NCBI GenBank assembly: GCA_017651185.1
Contig: JAGCDJ010000021.1
Location: forward strand, 1-64,000
Length of the DNA: 64,000 nucleotides
Reading direction: 5' to 3'
Source: Bacteroidales bacterium
GTDB taxonomy: Bacteria; Bacteroidota; Bacteroidia; Bacteroidales; ML635J-15
Under the pieces are notes generated by a model. That model was given only the letters and a program-made list of their open reading frames with translations. It did no database searches and was not told the DNA's origin. Shown one piece after another: positions 17,481 through 27,700 of this stretch. Made by a program: the position numbers and the translations under genes. Every line of letters starts with the position of its first letter. The stretch's first letter is position 1.

Positions 17481-17488
17481 TACCTTTG
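17481..17488 (+). promoter_or_regulatory. Promoter -7 box for the GH3/beta-lactamase fusion gene
   Basis: TACCTTTG is a perfect -7 box 29 bases before the start codon at 17518. No good -33 element is seen at the usual distance. Confidence 0.55.
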
Positions 17489-17517
17489 TCGTTTGTATTA
17501 TTGCAAATAGTAAGTAA

Positions 17518-20487
17518 ATGAGAAAGATAATTGCCGTACTGATATTTGTCGCTGCGTTCAGTTGCATTGGGATGAAGGTGACTATAAGCGAGGTAGAACG
17601 CACTGGTTTTGAACTAACTGACGAACCTTGGTTTTGGAATGTTGATATTTCGTGGGTGGATTCGGTGATGACCCAGATGACTCTGGACGAGAAGATTGCA
17701 CAACTGATAATGATTCCCGTATATTCCAACAAGACATCGTCTTACAATACAGAAACCGTTGCTCTTGTCGAAAAATATCAGCTTGGTGGTGTGATATTCA
17801 TGCAGGGCGGTCCTGGCAGACAGATAAATCTAGTAAACCGTTTGCAGAAGGTAAGCAAGGTTCCTCTGCTAGTAGGAATGGATGCCGAATGGTCGCTAAG
17901 TATGCGTCTCGATAGCGTGGTATTGTATCCGAGGCAGATGCTTGTGGGTGCAATTTCAAACAATGCTCTCGTATACGACATGGGAGTCGAGTTTGCCCGT
18001 CAGTTAAAGCGAGTAGGTGCTAATGTTAATTTTGCACCCGTCATTGATGTAAACGTGAATCCTGCAAATCCTGTAATAAATGATCGCTCATTTGGCGAAA
18101 ACAAGCGCAACGTTGCCGAAAAGGGGTGGATGTACGCTAAGGGAATGCAGGACAATGGTGTGCTGGCTGTCGGCAAGCATTTCCCGGGGCATGGCGACAC
18201 AAATGTTGATTCTCACAAGTCAATGCCCGTAATCAACCACGACCGTCAGCGTCTCGATTCTATCGAACTTTACCCTTTCCGCTATCTTTCCGAAAAAGGT
18301 GTTGGCGGTATGATGGTATCGCACCTTTTTGTGTCCGCAATTGACTCTACTCACAATATGCCTGCTTCGCTTTCGCCAAAAGCGATAAAGGAGGTGCTTC
18401 GCAAGGATGTTGACTATCACGGTATGGTTTTCACCGATGCGATGAATATGGGTGGAATAACCGAGCACTATAAGGGAAACGAAGCCGATGTAATGGCTCT
18501 GCTTGCTGGCAACGACATGATAATGTTTCCAACCGATGTGAAAGATGTCATTGAAAAGATAAAAGCGGCAATAAGCGAAGGCAAGATTTCTGAAAAGGAT
18601 ATTGATGAAGCATGTAACCGTGTGCTGCTGACAAAGTTGCGTCTAGGTTTGAACAAACCGTACGAACCTATACCATCAAAGGGTGCTTACGCCGACCTCA
18701 ACGACGTGCAGGCACGGCTTATGCAGCAGAAACTGATAGAAAATGCAATCACCTTGGTAAAAAATCAGGATTCAATTGTCCCGGTTATGCATCTCGATTC
18801 GGTGAAGATTGCATCAGTTTCGTTCGAGAGCACCGAAGAAACCTCGTTTCAAAAAAGGTTGCGCTATTATGCCGATGCGAAGAACTTTGTGTATTCCAAG
18901 GACTTGAAGGCATTGCCGGCTGACCAGCGGAAAAAGAAACTGTCGGCTTATGATATTGTGATTGTCAGCGTACACGGAAAGAATCAGCGTGCGGCATCAA
19001 AAAAGTTTGGCATTTCGCAGGGTACCATGGATGCTGTCGACGAAATACTGGCAAATTGCCCCAATGTAATACTCGATTTGTTTGCAAATCCCTACGGTCT
19101 TGCCTATTTTGGCAATATCGACAAGGCGAAATCGGTGATTGTTTCGTACAATGACTGGGAGATTACCAATGACTTTTCGGCGCAACTCGTTTTCGGAGGA
19201 ATTCCTGCCTGTGGAGTATTGCCTGTTTCGGCAACCGAGAATTTAAAGGAAGGCATGGGCGAGAAAACCCAGAAGATACGCCTGAAATATTCGAAAATTC
19301 CTGAAGATGCTGGTGTAAAGTCTGAGGTCATACAGAAAGTTGATTCGATTTTCAAGAGCGGTATTCACACCAAGGCATATCCGGGAGGACAGGTTGTGCT
19401 TGTGCGAAATGGTATTGTAATTTACCAGAAATCAATGGGATACCATACCTATGACGAGAAGGAAAAAGTTGAGGATTTCGATGTATACGACCTTGCTTCG
19501 TTGACAAAAGTTATTGCAACTACATCCGACATCATAATGCTATACGATGAAGGCAAGTTTACTATAAAGGACAAGGTGTCGGATTATTACGACTTGTGGA
19601 AAAACTCAAACAAGTCGCATCTGACTTTCGAGCAGGTTCTTACGCATAGGGCAGGGTTGAGGTCATGGATTCCGTTCTACAAGAAGACAATGGACGAGGA
19701 AATGTATCCAAAGATTTACAGCGATACAAAGTCTGACAAGTTCTCTATTCAGGTTGCCGATGACTTGTACATGGCAAAGTCGTACAAGGATGAAATGTTC
19801 AGGTTGATAAAGGAATCGGCTCTCGAAAACAAGGGAAAATATGTTTATTCCGATTTGGGTTTCATTGTTATGCCATACGTCATAATGAATATGACTGGCG
19901 AGGATTATGTGAAGTACACATATAGGAAGGTTTTTGCCCCATTGGGGGCATATTCGCTGTGTTTCAATCCGTTGGACCGGTATAAGTTGGAGCAGATAGT
20001 CCCGACCGAGAATGATACATATTTCCGCAAGCAGCAGCTTCATGGTCATGTGCACGATCAGGCGGCAGCAATGCTTGGCGGAGTTTCTGGTCATGCTGGA
20101 CTTTTCGGCAATGCCAACGACCTTGCAAAGGTTATGGAGATTTATCTCGAAAAAGGTCAGTATGGTGGAGTTAGATATTTTTCCGATACTGCGGTGCAAC
20201 GCTTTACGGAATATCATTACGAACCGACGTTCTGCCGCCGTGCATTGTGCTGGGACAAACCAGTACACGACCGCTCGAAGGGCACAGGAAGCAAAAGTTC
20301 TACCGACAGTTCGTTTGGGCATACGGGGTACACTGGCACAATGGTCTGGGCCGACCCGGAATACAACATGGCGGTAGTAGTTCTTACAAATCGCGTTTAC
20401 ACCGATTCTGAAAACGGAAAACTAATGAAACAGAACATCCGTACCAATATCGAGGAGGCATTGTACAATGCCATATATGACAAGTGA
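17518..20487 (+). CDS. GH3 beta-N-acetylhexosaminidase fused to a class C beta-lactamase-like serine hydrolase
   Basis: A 989-residue exported enzyme; residues 1-16 are a hydrophobic signal and Cys16 could be lipidated. Residues about 45-380 are a NagZ-like GH3 domain: AVGKHFPGHGDTNVDSHKSMP gives the conserved His-Asp loop and VFTDAMNMGG the nucleophile Asp. A GH3 C-terminal domain follows to about 590. Residues about 610-985 are a beta-lactamase/penicillin-binding fold with S-L-T-K (Ser661, Lys664), YSD near 777 instead of the usual YxN, and HTG near 934. Such fusions are common in Bacteroidota and are thought to act on peptidoglycan fragments in the periplasm. YSD rather than YxN is seen in several class C-like hydrolases, so the site is probably intact. 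A second small gene starts two bases after its stop. Confidence 0.93.
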   Translation: MRKIIAVLIFVAAFSCIGMKVTISEVERTGFELTDEPWFWNVDISWVDSVMTQMTLDEKIAQLIMIPVYSNKTSSYNTETVALVEKYQLGGVIFMQGGPGRQINLVNRLQKVSKVPLLVGMDAEWSLSMRLDSVVLYPRQMLVGAISNNALVYDMGVEFARQLKRVGANVNFAPVIDVNVNPANPVINDRSFGENKRNVAEKGWMYAKGMQDNGVLAVGKHFPGHGDTNVDSHKSMPVINHDRQRLDSIELYPFRYLSEKGVGGMMVSHLFVSAIDSTHNMPASLSPKAIKEVLRKDVDYHGMVFTDAMNMGGITEHYKGNEADVMALLAGNDMIMFPTDVKDVIEKIKAAISEGKISEKDIDEACNRVLLTKLRLGLNKPYEPIPSKGAYADLNDVQARLMQQKLIENAITLVKNQDSIVPVMHLDSVKIASVSFESTEETSFQKRLRYYADAKNFVYSKDLKALPADQRKKKLSAYDIVIVSVHGKNQRAASKKFGISQGTMDAVDEILANCPNVILDLFANPYGLAYFGNIDKAKSVIVSYNDWEITNDFSAQLVFGGIPACGVLPVSATENLKEGMGEKTQKIRLKYSKIPEDAGVKSEVIQKVDSIFKSGIHTKAYPGGQVVLVRNGIVIYQKSMGYHTYDEKEKVEDFDVYDLASLTKVIATTSDIIMLYDEGKFTIKDKVSDYYDLWKNSNKSHLTFEQVLTHRAGLRSWIPFYKKTMDEEMYPKIYSDTKSDKFSIQVADDLYMAKSYKDEMFRLIKESALENKGKYVYSDLGFIVMPYVIMNMTGEDYVKYTYRKVFAPLGAYSLCFNPLDRYKLEQIVPTENDTYFRKQQLHGHVHDQAAAMLGGVSGHAGLFGNANDLAKVMEIYLEKGQYGGVRYFSDTAVQRFTEYHYEPTFCRRALCWDKPVHDRSKGTGSKSSTDSSFGHTGYTGTMVWADPEYNMAVVVLTNRVYTDSENGKLMKQNIRTNIEEALYNAIYDK

Positions 20488-20489
20488 CA

Positions 20490-21050
20490 ATGAAAAAGTT
20501 GTTGTTGTCCATATTGCTTTCTTTTGTCTTTTTCGGACTTGAGGCACAGTACCTTGAAACAGAACCGCCACCAACTCCAGTGCAGCGCATTTTTTATGGC
20601 GGCGACCTCGACATGGCTTTTGGAACAGTGACACAGATTTCGCTTAGTCCGCAGGTAGGATATAGGATTACAAACAGGTTGTCGGCTGGAGTCGGAATCG
20701 ACTATATGTTTGTGTATTCCGAGTTTTACAACTTCAAGGGAAGCATTTTCGGTGGAAATGTCTTTGCCAGTTTTACGGTCATAAAGAGTATCGGCGACCT
20801 TATCCCGTTTTTGGCAACCGATATGGGAATATTGATATACGGGCAGTTTTCGTACACCAATATGGGGAGGTTTTACACTGCTCTTTCTGCCGAAGAACCA
20901 ATGTGGGTTGCCTCGCCTATGCTCGGTCTTGGTTTCCAAGTGCCTATAGGAAGAAGGTCGTACATGCTATTGTCGGTAATGTACAACTTCAACGAGACGA
21001 TGTATTCGCTGTATTCGAATCCTGTGGTAAAGATTAGTTATCAGTTTTAG
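20490..21050 (+). CDS. Small outer membrane beta-barrel protein (hypothetical)
   Basis: A 186-residue protein with a signal peptide (MKKLLLSILLSFVFFGLEAQ). The mature chain alternates strands typical of an eight-stranded barrel: MAFGTVTQISLSPQVGYRIT, LSAGVGIDYMFVYSE, GLGFQVPIGRRSYMLLSVMYNF, and it ends VVKISYQF with the terminal Phe that the BAM machinery recognises. The start is the ATG at 20490, two bases after the stop of the fusion enzyme; a GTG at 20484 is possible but unneeded. Translation is probably coupled to the enzyme gene. No named family was recognised. Confidence 0.75.
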   Translation: MKKLLLSILLSFVFFGLEAQYLETEPPPTPVQRIFYGGDLDMAFGTVTQISLSPQVGYRITNRLSAGVGIDYMFVYSEFYNFKGSIFGGNVFASFTVIKSIGDLIPFLATDMGILIYGQFSYTNMGRFYTALSAEEPMWVASPMLGLGFQVPIGRRSYMLLSVMYNFNETMYSLYSNPVVKISYQF

Positions 21051-21105
21051 TTTAAACTATCCAAAATCACTTTTTATTTATTGGGACATGAACCAAAAAA
21101 ATTAT

Positions 21106-21113
21106 TAAATTTG
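21106..21113 (+). promoter_or_regulatory. Promoter -7 box for ruvA-sprA
   Basis: TAAATTTG followed by C, with a TTG at 21081-21083 at 22 bases spacing as the possible -33 element. It lies 26 bases before the ruvA start. Confidence 0.6.
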
Positions 21114-21138
21114 CACCTAATTTTATTTTAGGATAACT

Positions 21139-21726
21139 ATGTACGAATATGTAAAGGGACTTGTCGCAGAACTTAATCCGGCATACGCTGTGGTTGAGGC
21201 AAACGGCATAGGTTACTTTGTTAATATAAGTCTTACTTCCTACTCGGCATTGAGGCAGGGGGAACAGACGCAACTTTATTTGCATCAAGTTGTTAGAGAA
21301 GATGCACATCTATTGTTCGGATTCACAACGAAGATTGAACGTGAACTTTTCCGTCACCTTATTTCGGTGAACGGTGTAGGTCCAAATACAGCACGTTTGA
21401 TATTATCGTCGCTTACGCCGCAAGAACTTACAAATGCTATTCTCAGCGAAAATCTTGTCAAGTTGAAAAGCGTGAAGGGCATAGGTGCAAAGACCGCTCA
21501 GCGTATCATTATCGATCTCAAGGATAAGATAAATATGTCGGGCGAAATAGAAAATGCAGAAATTTTTGCCGATTCAAACAATACAATCAAGAAAGATGCG
21601 TTATTAACATTAACTACCCTTGGATTTGCAAAGGCAGCGGTGGAAAAAGTGCTTGACAAGGTGCTGAAGGAAAAGCCAGATGCTTCTCTGGAAGGCGTTA
21701 TCAAGTTGGCGTTGAACTATTTGTAG
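21139..21726 (+). CDS. ruvA: Holliday junction branch migration protein RuvA
   Basis: A 195-residue protein with the usual three domains. There is an N-terminal OB-fold (YEYVKGLVAELNPAYAVVEANGIGYFVNIS), two helix-hairpin-helix motifs (SVNGVGPNTARLILS and VKGIGAKTAQRIIIDLKDK) and a C-terminal three-helix domain that contacts RuvB (LTTLGFAKAAVEKVLDKVLKE). It binds Holliday junctions and loads the RuvB motor. It precedes sprA by ten bases, an order conserved in Bacteroidota. ruvB and ruvC are not in the window. Confidence 0.97.
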   Translation: MYEYVKGLVAELNPAYAVVEANGIGYFVNISLTSYSALRQGEQTQLYLHQVVREDAHLLFGFTTKIERELFRHLISVNGVGPNTARLILSSLTPQELTNAILSENLVKLKSVKGIGAKTAQRIIIDLKDKINMSGEIENAEIFADSNNTIKKDALLTLTTLGFAKAAVEKVLDKVLKEKPDASLEGVIKLALNYL

Positions 21727-21736
21727 TATTTGAACA

Positions 21737-24700
21737 TTGTTCGGTAGAGTATTAAAATATACTTTTGTCATTGGACTTATGGCTGCGATGATGGTCGTGG
21801 CTTTCGTGCCGTCTAATGCACGGAACGGAAGTCGTAACCGCTATCCGTCGCTTAATACATTGTCGGAACTGCCTGGTCCCGACGACGATACCACCAAGAC
21901 CGATGGCAATGCAAAATTTCCCCTGCCGAAAGAAAACGTAAATCCTTCGGACAATACCGACAATAGTCCTCTCTATGGTTCCGACCCGTCAAGTGTTAGC
22001 ACTTCGGTTGAATACGACCCCGAAACCGATAGTTACAATTTCCAGAAGACCGTTGGCGGAATGCCGATTGGAACCCCATACAGCATGCCTTTCGACGAAT
22101 ATGTGAACTACAACTTCGAGAAGGCGATGAATTCGTACTGGCATCAGAAGGCGAAGACAAATCGCGAGCAGAATCAGGAAATGAACAGTAACCTCATTCC
22201 AAAACTCGAAGTTGGCGGTGAAATTTTCGACAGGATTTTCGGAGGAAATGTAATTGACATTAAACCTCAGGGTTCTGCCGAATTGACTCTAGGAATAGAA
22301 TACAACAAGACCGAAAATCCAGCGCTTGATTCAAAGCAGCAGCGTCAGGTAAACCTCGACTTCGACGAAAAGATACAGATGAACGTTGTCGGTCAGATTG
22401 GTACAAAGATGAAAGTCAACATTTCGTACGATACAGAGGCGTCGTTCGACTTCGAGAATAATGTAAAACTTGAGTATACTGGCGACGACGACGACATCAT
22501 ACAGAAGATAGAGGCGGGTAACGTCTCCCTTCCTCTTACTGGAACACTCATTCAGGGTAGCCAGAGTCTTTTCGGTGTGAAAACAGAATTGAAATTCGGA
22601 AAGTTGACTCTTACTGGATTGCTGTCGCAGAAGAAGAGCGAAACTTCGACCATAAATGTCGAGGGTGGAAGTACTACCAAGGAATTTGAAATCAAGGCCG
22701 ACAACTACGAGGAAAACAAGCATTTCTTCCTGTCTCATTACTTCAAGGAGAACTACGACCGCGCAATGGCAAACCTTCCAGTAATCACTGGTGGTGTGAC
22801 AATCAACAGAATCGAGGTATGGGTTACAAACAAGACTGGTAATTACACAGATGCACGTAATATTGTCGCTCTTACCGATTTGGGTGAATCAAACATTAAC
22901 GATATACAGTCGTTTTATGTGAGCAGTTCGCTTAACAACACCACCACGGTTCCGCCGTATAACGATGTGAATATTCTTGGCAATATCGCAAGCGACTATC
23001 CTGAAATAAGAGATATAAATACTGTTAGCAGCACATTGCTTAACTTGCAGATGTCAGGTGGAACCGATTTCGAGAAGATTGAGTCGGCACGAAAGTTAAG
23101 TCCGTCGGAATATACACTCAATGCGCAGTTGGGTTATATTTCGCTTAATTCAAAGTTGAATGCCGACCAGATTCTGGCTGTGGCATACGAATATACTGTC
23201 GGTGGCGAGGTTTACACGGTCGGTGAATTTTCAAACTCGGCGATAGCCGCACCGCAGACATTGGTTGTCAAGTTGATAAAGGGTACATCGTTTACGCCTA
23301 GCAAGAAGAACTGGGACCTTATGATGAAGAACATCTACAACATCGGAGCATACCAGATTACCCGTGACGACTTTACTCTCGACATCCTCTATACCAACGA
23401 CAAGACTGGTACCGACCTCACGTATATTCCCGCTGGAGCCATCGACAACGTACAACTCTTGAGGGTTATGGGACTCGATAACTTGAATACGCAGAACGAC
23501 CCCTATCCCGATGGATTGTTCGACTACGTGGAAAACTTTACAATCAGTTCGTCGGGCGGAAGAATCATATTCCCGGTGCGAGAGCCATTTGGTTCGTACC
23601 TGTACGAAAAAATCACTGGAGGCAATAGTTCGCTTGCAAACGTAGCCGAAAGTTATGTTTTCCCCGAACTTTACGATAGCACCAAGAGCAAAGCACAGCA
23701 GTTGGCAGAAAAGAACAAGTTCAAACTGAAGGGACGCTATAAGTCGACTAGTAGCAGTGAAATTTCACTCAATGCCATAAACGTTCCGCAGGGAAGCGTT
23801 ACCGTGACGGCTGGATCTGCTTTGCTGGTCGAAAATGTGGATTATACCGTCGACTACAATCTCGGTAGGGTGAAAATCTTGAATCAGGGAATCTTGGAGG
23901 CAGGAACGCCTATTTCCATTAATCTCGAAAGCAATTCCGTTGGTACAATGCAGACCAAGGTTCTTACTGGATTGCACGCCAACTACGATTTCTCCAATAA
24001 CTTCAATGTGGGAGCAACAATTCTTCATTTGAAGGAAAAACCAATGACACAAAAGGTTAACATAGGCGAAGAACCGCTGTCGAACACAATCTGGGGAGCA
24101 AATCTTTCGTATCGTACCGATGTGCCGTTCCTGACCAAGGCAATCGACTTCCTGCCGCTTTTGCAGACAAAGGAAATGTCAACCATAACGTTCAATGCCG
24201 AGTTTGCTCAACTTATTCCCGGTCACTCGAAAGTGATAGGCAAGGAAGGAGCTGCTTATATTGACGATTTCGAAAGTTCAAAGATTACTAATGACATAAA
24301 GAGTTATGTAAGCTGGTCGATTGCAAGTACACCTAACGATTCTGTGCTCTTCCCCGAAAGTTCAAAGATAAACAACCTTGAGTACGGAAAGAATAGGGGT
24401 CTTTTGTCGTGGTTCGTTGTCGACCAGACATTGCACGAGAGTTCGTCGCCGATAAGCGTTGCCGACAGGTCGAGTCACTATACGAGGTTGGTCTACGAAA
24501 AGGAACTTTTCCCCAACCGTGAGAGCGAAAGTGCTAACCTTGAAAAGAATATCGCACCGTTGAATGTAGTGTTCTACCCGAACGAAAAAGGTCCGTACAA
24601 CTACGATGTGGCAGGAATGAATTCTCTCGGTCGTCTCGACAACCCACGCAAACGCTGGGGCGGTATTCAGCGCCAACTTACCACCACCGACTTCGAGGAT

Positions 24701-27700
24701 GCAAATATCGAGTACATTGAGTTTTGGATGATGGATCCGTTTGTCGAGGACTCGTTGAACCCTGGTGGCGACTTGTACTTTAACCTTGGTGATGTCAGCG
24801 AGGATATCTTGAAGGATGGCCGAAAATCGTTCGAGCAGGGACTTCCCGCTCCATCGCTGGAGAATCCTGTAGATACTACCGTGTGGGGTCTTGTACCTAG
24901 CAGTCAGGCTCTCGTAAGTGCATTCGACAACGATGCGGAAATCCGATTTGCACAGGATGTCGGTCTCGACGGTCTTAGTTCCGAAAACGAGGTGAATTTC
25001 TTCAGCGACTATCTTGAGCAGGTTAGGAATATGTTCGGTGAGAATTCTACGGCCTACCAGATGGCTCTTGCCGACCCGTCGTCCGATAATTATCATCACT
25101 ACAAGGGTTCCGATTACGACGAGCAAGGACTTAACATTTTGCAGAGGTACAAGCATTTCAACAGTTTGGAAGGCAACTCAATCCCACGTGAATATCAGAC
25201 CGAGACTTATATAACAAATGCTACAACAACTCCCGATGTCGAGGACATAAACAGGGATAACACATTGAGCGAGTCAGAGAATTTCTTCCAGTATAGGGTA
25301 AGTATTCGTCCGCAGGACATGGTTGTCGGTCAGAATTATATTGCCGACAAGACCACCGTTTCGGTTACTCTTGCCAACGACGAAAATTCGCAGGTTACAT
25401 GGTATCAGTTCAAAATTCCTATTTCGGAATATTCGAAGAGGGTAGGTTCAATATCCGACTTCAAGTCGATTCGTTTCATGCGAATGTTTATGACCAATTT
25501 CGATACTACTACCTGCTTGCGTTTCGGTACGTTGGATTTGGTGCGTGGCGAATGGCGTAAATACGACGATTCGTTTATGCAACCTGGCGAATACGTTGTC
25601 AACGAATTGGAAACCACTTCGTTTGATGTGTCTGCAGTTAATATCGAGGAAAATGCAAGTCGTCGTCCTGTCAACTATGTACTTCCTCCAGGTGTTACAC
25701 GCGAACAGAATACCATGAATCCGCAGTTGCAGCAGCTCAACGAGCAGGCAATGACAATAAAGGTTTTGGACCTTGCCGATGGTGATGCGCGCGCTGTTTA
25801 CAAGAATGTATACCTTGACGTTAGGAAATATTTGCGCATGCAGATGTTTGTTCACGCCGAGTCGGTTGTCGGCAAGGACGAAATAAAGGACGGCGACGTA
25901 AGCGTATTCGTGCGACTTGGTACCGACTACAAGAACAACTACTACGAATTTGAGGTTCCGTTGAAGGTCACTCCCGAAGGATACTACTCTGGCGATGATG
26001 TAGAATCGCCCGACAGGTATTTGGTTTGGCCTGAAGAAAATGACATAAATATTGTTTTCGAGGAACTTACTCAGGTCAAGGAGAATAGAAATGAACTTAT
26101 CCGTCAGGGAAACCAGAATGTAGGGTTAACAAAACTCTACTACGAGATGAACGAGCGAGGAAGGATAAGCGTCATGGGTAATCCTACTCTTTCCAATGTG
26201 CAGACGATTATGATTGGTGTCCGTAACCCGAAGCAGGTTACGCTTAATGGAAGCGATGACGGTTTGCCTAAGAGTGCGGAGATTTGGGTTAACGAACTGC
26301 GTCTTACCAACTTCAACGAGAAGGCAGGATGGGCAGCTACTGCACGTGCAACTGCAAAACTTGCCGACTTTGGTACTGTTACCCTTTCGGGAACGACAAA
26401 GAAACCTGGATTCGGAGCATTGAACTCAACTATAAAGGATCGTCTTACCGAGGAAATCAATCAGTACGACTTTTCATCGAGCTTCGAGTTCGGAAAATTC
26501 TTCCCCGAAAGGTTCAACGTAAGGATTCCTTTGTATGTGGCCGTATCTGAGAATGTTTCAAATCCTGAATACGACCCGTTAAGTCCAGATGTCCTGCTGA
26601 AGAATACACTGAAAAATCCCGATTTGCCAAAGGAATACAAGGATAGTATAAGGCATCTGTCGCAAGACTACGTGAAGCGTACCAGTGTGAACCTTACCAA
26701 TGTGAAAGTCAATGGAAAACAAGGTCAGAAACCGCATGTCTACAACCTTTCAAACTTTTCGTTGAGCTACGGCTACAATAATGTCTTCCAGCGTGATCCT
26801 AACACAATATTCAGAACCACGATTACCCACACAGCATCTATTTTCTACAACTATAATGCAACTCCAAAGATAGTTGAACCATTAAAGAATGTTAAGTTGT
26901 TCAGCAAGAAGGCGTTCAAGATACTGAAGGATTTCAACTTCTACTATTTGCCGTCGCAGATTTCGTTCCGTTCCAACCTTAACAGGCAGTACGGCGAAAC
27001 ACAGATACGAAACGTTTACGACCCATCTTACATGCTGCCTATCAGTGTAATAAAGGACTTTACGATTATAAGGCAGTACGACTTAAAGTATAACTTCTCA
27101 AAGAATCTGAAGTTTGAATACACTGCGACCAACAATGCGCGTATCGACGAACCCGAAGGTCGTTTGTTCAAGGGTGATCCAGATTATGAGCAGAAGATGG
27201 ATTCTATCTGGAAGAATTTCAAGACTTTCGGACGAAATACAAGTTTCTATCAGCAGTGGAGTGCTTCGTATACCTTGCCAATCAACAAGATTCCTATTTT
27301 CGATTGGATTTCGGCAAGCGTAAGGTATCAGGGGTCGTACAACTGGACAGCAGGAGCAATTACCGCCGATACTCTTAACATTGGTAATGTCGTACAGAAT
27401 GCAAATACGATGTCGGCAAGCACACAGTTCAACCTGCTAAACCTTTACAACAAGGTAAAATACTTGAAAGATGTAAATAATAAGTATCGCGGTAGGGCGT
27501 CGAACAAGAAGAAAGAAACCGAAACTGTAACATACGAGGAAAACATTAGCAAGTTGGCGGCTGGCAAGAAGAAAACCATCAATCACAAGCTCAAGACTAA
27601 GAATGTTACCATAAAGGTTACCGACGACAGGGGACGTCCGATTAATGCCGATATGCAGGTAATCGACGACAATAAACTTTCGTTTACCGTCGAGAAGGAT

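Noticed and set aside
21779..21781. ATG start for sprA at 21779
   Set aside because: It would remove the basic residues and half of the signal peptide; the TTG start gives a normal signal sequence.
24362..25156. Minus-strand 264-residue frame inside sprA
   Set aside because: Shadow of sprA; no start context, promoter or recognisable domain, while the sprA frame is strongly conserved in pattern.
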